From DASQJL01 sp036380835 (GTDB lineage: Bacteria; Eisenbacteria; RBG-16-71-46; SZUA-252), in the NCBI GenBank assembly GCA_036380835.1, contig DASVDZ010000054.1:1-14852 (forward strand): a DNA stretch of 14,852 bases. The letters are read 5' to 3'. Every line of letters starts with the position of its first letter. The first letter of the stretch is position 1. Below are positions 1 to 6,761 of this stretch, one piece after another. The position numbers and the translations under genes are program-made. Below the pieces are notes generated by a model that made no database searches, was not told the DNA's origin, and worked only from the letters and a program-made list of their open reading frames with translations.

Positions 1-2261
1 TCACCATCCGCCTCACCCCCCGCGCGTTCCCGCTTCCGGGTATCGAGGTGACGACGACGCGCGCCACCGAGCGCGGCTCTCCCGTCGCGTTCACCGAGCT
101 GAGCCGCGGCGAGATCCGCGACCGCTACTGGGCGCAGGACGTGCCGATGCTCCTCGCCGAGACGCCGGGCGTCTACGCCTACTCCGACGCGGGGAACGGC
201 GTCGGTTATTCCTACGTGAAGATCCGCGGCTTCGCCCAACGACGCGTCGCGGTCACCATCGACGGCATCCCCCTGAACGATCCCGAGTCGCACGAGGTCT
301 ACTGGGTGGACCATCCGGATCTCCTCGCGAGCGCGTCCGACGTGCAGGTGCAGCGCGGCGTCGGGAGCGCGCTCTACGGCGCGAGCGCGGTGGGCGGCTC
401 GATCAACCTCGAGGTGCTCGGCGTGCCGACCGAGCGCCGGGTCGCCGTGGAGACGGGAGCCGGCACCTACGACACGCGGCGCTTCGCGCTCCAGTACCAG
501 TCGGGGATCCTGGACGACCGCTATGCCTTCTCGGGACGCTACTCGCGCATCCTGAGCGACGGCTACCGCGACCAGTCGTGGACCGACCTCTGGTCCTACG
601 CCTTCTCGGCCGCGCGGCTCGACTCATGGATGACGACGCGCGTGAACCTCTACGGCGGCCCCGAGCGGCTCCACCTCGCCTACTACGCGGTCGACCGCTC
701 CGCGCTCGACGGGCGGATCACCGGCGACGCCGGCCAGGACCGCCGCGTGAACCCGCTCGACTGGAAGAACGAAACCGACAACTTCTTCGAGCCCCACTAC
801 GAGCTGGTTCAGGACGTGAAGCTCTCCGACCGGGCGTCGCTCACGTCGTCCGCCTTCTACTTCCCGGGCTCGGGCTACTACGACGACCTTCCCTACGGGC
901 CCCAGGACTTCGCGTCGCGCCACCTGCCGACCTTTTACATCGATTCCGACTCGCTCTATCCAGCGGGCTACTACGCGACCGACTCGACGGGAGCGCCGGC
1001 GCTCCAGCCGAACGGACGCTTTCTCGTCGTCGCCTCCGACATGACGCAGCGGCTCTGGGTGCGGAACCGCCACTACGGCTGGGTGCCGCGCGCGCGAATC
1101 CGCCACGACAAGGGGGAGCTCGCGTTCGGGGGCGAATGGCGCGAGCACACGGGACGCCACTGGGGCGAGATGACGTGGGCGGCGGCGCCGCCCCCAGGGA
1201 CGATCCCGAACGCCGTGTTCTACGACTACACCGGCCGCGTGAACGTCCTCTCGGGCTTCGCGCAGGAGGCGTACGACCTGAGGCCCGACCTCAAGGTGAC
1301 CGGGAGCCTCCAGTGGCGGCACACGCGCTACGCGATCGGGCGGGACCGTTACAACGGCTACGACTTCCATCTCGACTACTCGTTCCTGAACCCGCGGCTC
1401 GGCGTGAACTGGAACGTGAGCGACCGGTGGAACGCGTTCGCGTCGTTCGCGCACACGCGCACCGAGCCGATCCTGAGCGAGATCTACCGCCCCGACGACC
1501 CGACGAGCGTGCCGCTCTTCGGGACGCTCGATCCGGCGAACCACGTCTACGAGGACCCGCTCATCGATCCGGAGCGGCTGAACGACTGGGAGGCGGGAAT
1601 TGGGTGGCGCGCCGGCGACGCGCGGGTCCGGCTGAACGGCTTCCGCCTCGAATTCGCGAACGAGATCGTGCCGAGCGGGCAGATCGACCGCTTCGGCGTT
1701 CCGATCACCGGAAACGCCGCCCGATCCACGCACACGGGGATCGAGGCGGAATTCGCCGCCCGCCACAGGAGCGGCCTCGACTTGTCCGGCAACGTGACGC
1801 TGAGCCGGAACCGCTTCGGCGACTACCGCGAGTACGTGGACGCGACGACGTTCAACGACTACGGCGGGAACGCGATCGCGGGATTCCCCGACCGGATGGC
1901 GAACGTGACGCTCGGCTACGGCGTGCGCGGGGCGCGCGCGACCCTTTCGGTGGTCGAGACGGGGCGCCAGTACCTCGACAACTCCGAGGACAACCGGAAG
2001 GATCCCGCGCTCCGCCTCGCGCCCGGCTACCAGCACAAGTTCGTCGAGGAGCACGCGGTCCTGAACGGGGCCGTGTCGCTCGACATGACCGCGATCCTCG
2101 GCACGGCCCTCCTCGGGGAGCAACGCCTCGCGCTCGACGTCCGCGGCATGAACCTGACCGGCCTCGAGTACGAGACGTCGGGCTACGTTTACGCGGAGGT
2201 GCCGTACTTCTACCCCGCCTCGACGCGGAGCGTCTTCGTCTCGCTCCGGGCGGAGTTCTGA
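1..2261 (+). CDS. TonB-dependent outer-membrane receptor (5' partial)
   Basis: The reading frame is open from the first whole codon at position 3 to TGA at 2259-2261, giving 752 visible residues; the gene starts upstream of the window. The first residues (LPGIEVTTTRATE) look like the link from a carboxypeptidase-regulatory-like domain to the plug. A classical plug follows at about residues 35-140: a ML-AETPGV motif, VKIRGF, VTIDGIPLND and the QVQRGVGSALYGASAVGG segment. The rest is an aromatic-rich beta-barrel with alternating strands, and the protein ends in Phe (RAEF), the usual outer-membrane C-terminal signature. Such receptors import siderophores, cobalamin, metals or sugars using TonB-ExbBD energy; the substrate cannot be read from this sequence. 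The next gene, a sodium:solute symporter, begins at the stop codon, suggesting the pair moves one solute across both membranes. The family call is secure. Confidence 0.93.
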   Translation, partial: TIRLTPRAFPLPGIEVTTTRATERGSPVAFTELSRGEIRDRYWAQDVPMLLAETPGVYAYSDAGNGVGYSYVKIRGFAQRRVAVTIDGIPLNDPESHEVYWVDHPDLLASASDVQVQRGVGSALYGASAVGGSINLEVLGVPTERRVAVETGAGTYDTRRFALQYQSGILDDRYAFSGRYSRILSDGYRDQSWTDLWSYAFSAARLDSWMTTRVNLYGGPERLHLAYYAVDRSALDGRITGDAGQDRRVNPLDWKNETDNFFEPHYELVQDVKLSDRASLTSSAFYFPGSGYYDDLPYGPQDFASRHLPTFYIDSDSLYPAGYYATDSTGAPALQPNGRFLVVASDMTQRLWVRNRHYGWVPRARIRHDKGELAFGGEWREHTGRHWGEMTWAAAPPPGTIPNAVFYDYTGRVNVLSGFAQEAYDLRPDLKVTGSLQWRHTRYAIGRDRYNGYDFHLDYSFLNPRLGVNWNVSDRWNAFASFAHTRTEPILSEIYRPDDPTSVPLFGTLDPANHVYEDPLIDPERLNDWEAGIGWRAGDARVRLNGFRLEFANEIVPSGQIDRFGVPITGNAARSTHTGIEAEFAARHRSGLDLSGNVTLSRNRFGDYREYVDATTFNDYGGNAIAGFPDRMANVTLGYGVRGARATLSVVETGRQYLDNSEDNRKDPALRLAPGYQHKFVEEHAVLNGAVSLDMTAILGTALLGEQRLALDVRGMNLTGLEYETSGYVYAEVPYFYPASTRSVFVSLRAEF

Positions 2262-3664
2262 GCCACGCCGCGGGGGCCGCGCTCGGCCCCGTCGACCTCG
2301 CGCTGATCGGCGCGTACGTCGGGTTCCTGCTCTTCCTGGCCGTCCGCCTCTTCGGCGTCGCGCGGGGCCCGGCGGTCGAGTACCTCGTCATGGGCCGGCG
2401 GCTCTCGCTCCCCTCGTTCGTCGCGACGCTCGTGACGACGTGGTACGGGGGGGTGCTCGGCGTCGGGGAGTACTCCTACCGCTACGGGCTCTCGAACTGG
2501 CTCGTCTTCGGGGTGCCGTACTACGTCGGGGCGGCGCTCTTCGCCCTCGGCCTGGCGCGACTCGCGCGCCGATCCCGCTTCTACACGGTCCCGGACCAGC
2601 TCGCGCATGCGTACGGCCGCGGGCCGGCGCTCCTCGGCGCCGTCGTGCTCCAGTTCCTCACGTCGCCCGCGCCGTACGTCCTCATGGTCGGGGTCCTGGC
2701 CCAGCTCATCTTCGGCGGGCCGCTCTGGCTCTGCATCGTGCTCGGCACCGCGGTCTCCACGTTCTATTCCTTCCGGGGCGGCCTCCACTCGGTCGTGCGC
2801 GCCGACAATCTCCAGTTCGTCCTCATGTTCGGCGGCTTCCTGGTCGCGTTGCCGCTCCTCGCGTTCCGCTACGGCGGCATCGAATTCCTGCGCTCCCATC
2901 TTCCCGCGACGCACTTCGTCTGGCACGGCGGGAACGCGCCGCAGTACGTCTTCGTCTGGTACCTGATCGCGCTCCAGACCCTCGTCGAGCCGACCTTCTA
3001 CCAGCGAGCCTTCGCGGCCGAGGACGAGCGGACGGCGCGGACCGGCGTCTGGATCTCGATCGGGTTCTGGGTCCTGTTCGACTTCCTGACGACCTTCACC
3101 GGGATGTACGCGCGCGCGCTGATGCCCGACCTCGCCGACCCCGTCGCCTCCTACCCCGAGCTGGCGGTCCGCTTCCTGCCCCCGGTGGTGAAGGGGCTCT
3201 TCTACCTCGGCCTCTTCGCGACCGTGATGTCGACGGTGGACGGCTACACGTTCATCGGCGGCGTGAACTTCGGCCGCGATCTCGTCTGGCGGTGGCGCCG
3301 CGAGGCGGACGAATCACGGCTGAACCGCTACGTGCAGGCCGGCTTCGCCGCGACCGCCCTGGTGGCGCTCGGGCTCGCGCTCTTCTTCCGCTCCGCCGTC
3401 GATCTGTGGCACGACGTCGGCTCCGTCGGCGTGCCGGCTCTCCTCGTCCCCCTGGTCGCTTCGTACCGCGAAGGCTGGCGGATGCCGCCTCGCTTCGCCT
3501 TCGCCTCGATGGCGGCCGGCGGCCTCCTTTCCCTGGGATGGCTCCTCTACGCCCGGGTGGGCCACGGCGCCTACCCCCTCGGCCTCGAGCCGATCTACCC
3601 TGGGCTCATCGTGAGCCTTCTCCTCTGGGGGTGTGGACGGTTGGCGTCGCGGCGTGACTCCTAG
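2258..3664 (+). CDS. Sodium:solute symporter (SSS) family transporter
   Basis: A polytopic inner-membrane protein of about 468 residues with the LeuT-like SSS layout of roughly 13 helices, near the usual family length. Helix 1 is GPVDLALIGAYVGFLLFLAV, followed by the typical loop with YLVMGRRLS. The family helix-8 region appears as MSTVD (M324, S325, T326, D328), where the sodium-site Ser/Thr lie in characterised members. FYQRAFAAEDERTAR matches the conserved QR-AAKDE-type loop. The start is uncertain: no ATG, GTG or TTG precedes helix 1 nearby. CTG at 2258 overlaps the receptor's TGA and keeps helix 1 whole; the first ATG, at 2390, would delete it. I chose 2258 as the better biological start. 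The frame remains open far upstream inside the receptor gene, but that part is a shadow of the receptor frame. The substrate is unknown, probably the solute taken up by the receptor. Confidence 0.88.
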   Translation: MSHAAGAALGPVDLALIGAYVGFLLFLAVRLFGVARGPAVEYLVMGRRLSLPSFVATLVTTWYGGVLGVGEYSYRYGLSNWLVFGVPYYVGAALFALGLARLARRSRFYTVPDQLAHAYGRGPALLGAVVLQFLTSPAPYVLMVGVLAQLIFGGPLWLCIVLGTAVSTFYSFRGGLHSVVRADNLQFVLMFGGFLVALPLLAFRYGGIEFLRSHLPATHFVWHGGNAPQYVFVWYLIALQTLVEPTFYQRAFAAEDERTARTGVWISIGFWVLFDFLTTFTGMYARALMPDLADPVASYPELAVRFLPPVVKGLFYLGLFATVMSTVDGYTFIGGVNFGRDLVWRWRREADESRLNRYVQAGFAATALVALGLALFFRSAVDLWHDVGSVGVPALLVPLVASYREGWRMPPRFAFASMAAGGLLSLGWLLYARVGHGAYPLGLEPIYPGLIVSLLLWGCGRLASRRDS

Positions 3665-3673
3665 GGAACAGAT

Positions 3674-3697
3674 CCCCGGCGACGGATCGCCGCGGGG
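3674..3697 (+). terminator. Hairpin just after the symporter stop, possible weak terminator
   Basis: Ten bases after the symporter TAG lies CCCC-GGCGA-CGGA-TCGCC-GC-GGGG: a 9-bp stem with a two-base bulge and a 4-base loop. No T run follows, so it is not a standard intrinsic terminator. It may protect the 3' end or act with Rho. Confidence 0.3.
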
Positions 3698-3769
3698 AGG
3701 CTTCCGCACTCCCGCGTAACGGTAGTAGCGAAAACGCGTTGCGGGGGGCAGCCCGGTGGGTGGGAGAAA

Positions 3770-3785
3770 TGGCACACCGAGTGCT
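3770..3785 (+). promoter_or_regulatory. Sigma-54 (RpoN) type -24/-12 promoter
   Basis: The sequence TGGCACACCGAGTGCT matches the sigma-54 consensus TGGCAC-N5-TTGCW at all fixed positions except the first T of TTGC. GG (3771-3772) and GC (3783-3784) have the required 10-base spacing. Transcription would begin near 3796, leaving a leader of about 70 nt before the lipoprotein ATG at 3867, so the site is correctly placed and oriented. No activator gene or clear enhancer is visible in the window. Confidence 0.5.
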
Positions 3786-3866
3786 GTTCAGGAGGAGAGA
3801 CCCAGGAGCGTTCCCCCTCGAGCCCTCCCAGCACGAGAGCCGACCCGAAGAGAAGGAGCGATCACC

Positions 3867-4916
3867 ATGTCCCGGCAGCGCGCGACCACCCTGGTTCTAT
3901 CCCTTCTCGCCGTCCTGGCGGCCGGGGGCTGCGGTACGCAGAACCCGGCGCGACCAGCGCTCGATTCGGCCGCCCAGCAGACCGCGGCCGACAAGACGGC
4001 CATCCAGAATCTCATCGCCTCGACCCCCGATTTCGACGTCGCGTTCACCGATGACGGCGGGGAGCTTCTGGGGCAGGCCACGACGGCCACCGCTACGTCG
4101 TCCGGCGGCTCGCAGATCGTCGCGACCGACACGACCGGAGCCACGTCCCCCGTTTCGTGGGGACGCCGTCGCATCCCGCCCGACCATCCGCCGACCCGGA
4201 CCGTCGAGTTCCTGACGCCCCCGGACAGCGGCCGCGCGCTCGTCAAGGTGACGGTGAAGTTCGACGGCTGGTTCTACGTCGACCGGACCGACGACGGACT
4301 CCGGAACCCGGGGAAGAAGCCGCTCCGGGATCAGGTGACGCGCTACGCGCTCTTCCGGAAGATCTGGTTCCATCCCGACACGACGTCCACCGATTCGGTC
4401 TTCGGCTGGCGCCTCCTCGCCGTTTCGCCGAGCCAATTCACGATGATCGACCCGAGCCGCCAGACGGTGAACATCACCTCCGTGACGTTCACCGGCGGGA
4501 GCCGGAGCATCACCATCACCGATCCGACGGCGCTCCTACGCTTGCGGCGTGACGTCGACGCGGCGCTGCCGCTCTTCCGAAATGGCACGCAGGTGAAGGT
4601 GGAGGCTCACGTGACCAACACGGACGCCGGCTATCGGCCGTCCGAGTTCGTCTACCTGCACGTGCCGACCGACGATCACGCGTTTCCCGGACCGTTCGAT
4701 CGCGTGAGGATCCGAATGTGGGACAACGGGCAAAACGGCGACGCCGTGGCCGGAGACGGGATCTACACGGCCCTCTGGACGGTTCAAGACCTCGGCGTAC
4801 ACCACGCGGCCGTGGACGTGATCAACGCGCGCACCCTCCAGAACGAAACCGACGACGACTACAACTCGACCGCCTGGGGGGTGCCGTACATCGCGTATCC
4901 GGCTTTCCTGCCATGA
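3867..4916 (+). CDS. Predicted surface lipoprotein with GDGxYT-type C-terminal module
   Basis: A 349-residue protein of no recognised function. ATG at 3867 is chosen because AGAAGGAG (3851-3858) sits eight bases upstream and a lipoprotein signal follows: a basic N-terminus (MSRQR), a hydrophobic core and AAGGC, with Cys22 as the likely lipidated residue. An upstream in-frame start at 3756 would lose this signal and lacks a ribosome-binding site. The mature part opens with a Thr/Ala-rich helix-like stretch and continues with beta-rich sequence. Near the C-terminus, residues 286-301 carry DNGQNGDAVAGDGIYT; this D-G-GD-GDGxYT motif recurs in secreted Ig-like modules of large diderm genomes. The likely place is the outer-membrane or periplasmic face. 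It appears to be a single-gene unit behind a candidate sigma-54 promoter. Confidence 0.8.
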   Translation: MSRQRATTLVLSLLAVLAAGGCGTQNPARPALDSAAQQTAADKTAIQNLIASTPDFDVAFTDDGGELLGQATTATATSSGGSQIVATDTTGATSPVSWGRRRIPPDHPPTRTVEFLTPPDSGRALVKVTVKFDGWFYVDRTDDGLRNPGKKPLRDQVTRYALFRKIWFHPDTTSTDSVFGWRLLAVSPSQFTMIDPSRQTVNITSVTFTGGSRSITITDPTALLRLRRDVDAALPLFRNGTQVKVEAHVTNTDAGYRPSEFVYLHVPTDDHAFPGPFDRVRIRMWDNGQNGDAVAGDGIYTALWTVQDLGVHHAAVDVINARTLQNETDDDYNSTAWGVPYIAYPAFLP

Positions 4917-4957
4917 CTTACGGACCGATAAAGAATGGAAACTTTTTGGGCCCGAAT

Positions 4958-5139
4958 GCGGTCTAAATAGGCAGAGAGAATGGCGAGTAATCGCCCTAGT
5001 TCGAGAAGGTTACCCGGACCTACCTCCTACCGGGCCGCCGCGTCGGACTAGCCTCTCTGGAACCGATCGACCCGCGGCCCGCAAGACCGCGGATAAATGC
5101 CTCCCCGCCGTCGGATGCAACGGCGGGGAGTTTCATTTT
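4958..5139 (+). ncRNA. Candidate structured RNA (small RNA or leader) ending in an intrinsic terminator
   Basis: The spacer between two + strand genes folds by eye into nested helices. An outer stem joins GCGGTCT (4958-4964) to AGACCGC (5084-5090). A three-way junction is closed by CAGAGAG (4972-4978) with CTCTCTG (5053-5059). Its first arm is GGCGA-GTAA-TCGCC (4982-4995), capped by a GNRA tetraloop. Its second arm pairs CTAGTTCGA (4996-5004) with TCGGACTAG (5043-5051), nine pairs with one G-U. That arm is tipped by CCCGG/CCGGG (5013-5017, 5030-5034) with a 12-base loop containing ACCTCCT, the anti-Shine-Dalgarno sequence. A terminator follows at once. It could be a trans-acting sRNA, a 5' leader of the gene at 5166, or the 3' UTR of the lipoprotein gene. 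I do not recognise an Rfam family, and the exact ends and promoter are unknown. Confidence 0.42.
5101..5139 (+). terminator. Rho-independent terminator
   Basis: A perfect 10-bp stem, CTCCCCGCCG (5101-5110) with CGGCGGGGAG (5121-5130), has a 10-base loop and is followed by TTTCATTTT. This is the clearest intrinsic terminator in the window. It ends the candidate RNA and/or the lipoprotein transcript. It precedes the GTG at 5166 by 27 bases, so it could also be a leader attenuator for that gene. Confidence 0.78.
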
Positions 5140-5152
5140 CCCCGCCATCGCC

Positions 5153-5166
5153 TATCTTCCACGGCG
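5153..5166 (+). promoter_or_regulatory. Possible -10 element of a leaderless promoter
   Basis: TATCTT at 5153-5158 ends seven bases before the GTG at 5166, the normal -10 to transcription-start distance. No Shine-Dalgarno sequence precedes this GTG. A leaderless transcript starting at or beside the start codon would explain both facts. The -35 region (about 5130-5135) is poor, so support is limited. Confidence 0.33.
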
Positions 5167-6761
5167 TGACCCGCTCGCGGCTCCATATCGGCGTCGCGTC
5201 GATCTGGGGGATCGCCGCGCTCGCCGCCTCCCTCGTCTTCGCCGCGGCGACGTACCGGTCGATCGCCCCCGTGAACGACGCGTGGGACTACGCGCAGGAG
5301 GCGCGGCAGGTCGCGCGCGGCCAAGGCTTCACGTCGCTCTACACGTATCCGGTCCATCTCGGGCGCGACGAGGCGCCACCCTTTCCCGTCCGGTGGCGGA
5401 TGCCGCTCTACGCCGTCCGCGCCGCGATCGGGCTCCGGATGGGGTTCGATCTTCCGCGGCTCTTCTTCTTGATCGCGATCCAGGCCCACGTCGCGATCGT
5501 CGTGCTCGTCTTTCTCCTCGGTGCCCACTTCGGCGGAACACGCGTCGGCTCGATCGCGGCGGCCGCCGCGATCGCGAGCCCCCTCCTCCTCGATCCGTAC
5601 AGCGTGGGGCTCAACCAGACGCCCGCGGCGGCGCTCGCGCTCCTCGCGTGGCTGCTTCTCCTTCGGGGCGGGCGCGTCCGCTCGGCGGCGTTGGCCGCGC
5701 TGCCGGCGGCGGCCGCCTGGTACCTGCGCGGCGAGGCGGCGCTCATGGCGCCGCTCTGGATCTGGGCCGCGTGGTCGCGGGGGGACGCCGAGGAGGGCGC
5801 CCGCTCCGGCGCGGGCGCGCGCCGCGGCGCCGCGTTCGCGCTGGTCCTCGCGGCGCTCTGTCTCCCGTGGCCGATCTATCTCCACGCCACGACCGGTGCC
5901 GCGTCGTCGATCCAGGGGAACCCCATGCTCCTCTACACCGCGGAATATCCGGGCTACGCCTCCACGCGCGCGTATGGGGAGGCGCTGCCGGGAATCCTCG
6001 GGTACGTGGTCCACCATCCGCTCCACTTCGCGTTCCGGTGGCTCAAGGACGTCGCGGGGTTCGGCGTCGATTTCCTGGCGGGTATCGGGCCGATCGCGGT
6101 GGGGCTTGCGATGGCGGGGCTCCTCCTCCGGGAGCCGAAGAACCGCTACGCGCCGCTCCGGCCCGCGCTCCCGCTCGTCGCCGCGATCGCGCTCCAGATC
6201 GTGGCGTTCGCGGCGCTCGAGCGAAGCCCCCGGTTCCTCGCGCCCGTGGCGCCGCTCGCGTGCGTTCTGATCGGCATCGCGGCGACCCCGTCGCTCGACC
6301 GCTTCTGCGGGCGGAGGATGGTGGCCCTGCTCTTCGCGCTCCTGATTGGCGAACGGCTCGTCACCGTGGCGTTCGACGCGCGCGCCGCGGCGCGCCTCTT
6401 CCCGCCGCTCCCGCCCGCCACGGCCCCGGCCCTGGCCGCGCGGATCGCCGCCGAGCGCCCCGACTCGAGCGCGCTCGTGTTGAGCGACGTTCCCGACTGG
6501 GTGGCGTGGCACCTCGACCGGCCGGCGCTCCTCCTCCCCCTCTCCCGCGACCTCGGCGCCGTGGTTCGCGATCACGCGGTCGCGGGGATCTTCCTTTCGC
6601 CGCAGGCGCGCGCGCGGAACGCCGTGGACGGCGACAGCGCGTGGGTCGACTGGATCGACCGGCGCGACGCGGTGCCGGGCTTCAGCGATCCGGAGCCGCT
6701 TCCGGGCGGGACGCGGTACTACCCTCGGCGCGCGGCTCCGCCGCCTGACGCCCGGCGTTGA
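5166..6761 (+). CDS. Polytopic membrane protein, GT-C (ArnT/PMT-like) glycosyltransferase candidate
   Basis: A 531-residue protein with about ten or more hydrophobic segments and a soluble C-terminal region. After helix 1, the first outer loop has the acidic NDAWDY motif (D38, D41) followed by AQEARQVARGQGF. This resembles the catalytic Asp loop and the A-L-G-G pattern of lipid-sugar-dependent GT-C enzymes. RSPRFLAPVAPLA resembles the RY-LP-PLL helix of the same fold. GT-C enzymes transfer sugars from polyprenyl-phosphate donors on the outer face of the inner membrane; acceptor and sugar are unknown here. GTG at 5166 is preferred over ATG at 5097, because the latter would place the strong terminator inside the coding sequence. 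No SD is visible. The 3' end overlaps the convergent EamA gene by 80 bp. Other polytopic families are possible. Confidence 0.68.
   Translation: MTRSRLHIGVASIWGIAALAASLVFAAATYRSIAPVNDAWDYAQEARQVARGQGFTSLYTYPVHLGRDEAPPFPVRWRMPLYAVRAAIGLRMGFDLPRLFFLIAIQAHVAIVVLVFLLGAHFGGTRVGSIAAAAAIASPLLLDPYSVGLNQTPAAALALLAWLLLLRGGRVRSAALAALPAAAAWYLRGEAALMAPLWIWAAWSRGDAEEGARSGAGARRGAAFALVLAALCLPWPIYLHATTGAASSIQGNPMLLYTAEYPGYASTRAYGEALPGILGYVVHHPLHFAFRWLKDVAGFGVDFLAGIGPIAVGLAMAGLLLREPKNRYAPLRPALPLVAAIALQIVAFAALERSPRFLAPVAPLACVLIGIAATPSLDRFCGRRMVALLFALLIGERLVTVAFDARAAARLFPPLPPATAPALAARIAAERPDSSALVLSDVPDWVAWHLDRPALLLPLSRDLGAVVRDHAVAGIFLSPQARARNAVDGDSAWVDWIDRRDAVPGFSDPEPLPGGTRYYPRRAAPPPDARR

Noticed and set aside
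624..2123. Long antisense ORFs across the receptor and other genes.
   Set aside because: They mirror GC-rich coding on the other strand, are low-complexity and charged, lack domains, and conflict with well-supported genes.
578..2257. The symporter frame stays open far upstream through the receptor gene, giving an apparent 1028-residue protein.
   Set aside because: The upstream part is Arg/Pro/Ala-rich shadow sequence opposite a clear receptor frame; only the part after the receptor stop shows transporter helices.
3711..3756. Imperfect stem CCCGC-GT-AACG with CGTT-GCGGG upstream of the sigma-54 site.
   Set aside because: Short, bulged and with neither a terminator tail nor a clear link to a gene; too weak to annotate.
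4985..5040. On the - strand the spacer contains GGTAGGTCCGGGTAACC, reminiscent of the 3' part of the cyclic-di-GMP-I riboswitch.
   Set aside because: The conserved GCAAA and AAACC elements are absent upstream on that strand, and the nested helices fit better as a + strand RNA beside + strand genes.
5097..5165. An earlier ATG start for the GT-C-like membrane protein.
   Set aside because: It would place the perfect 10-bp terminator inside the coding sequence and add an Arg-rich non-membrane extension, with no SD.
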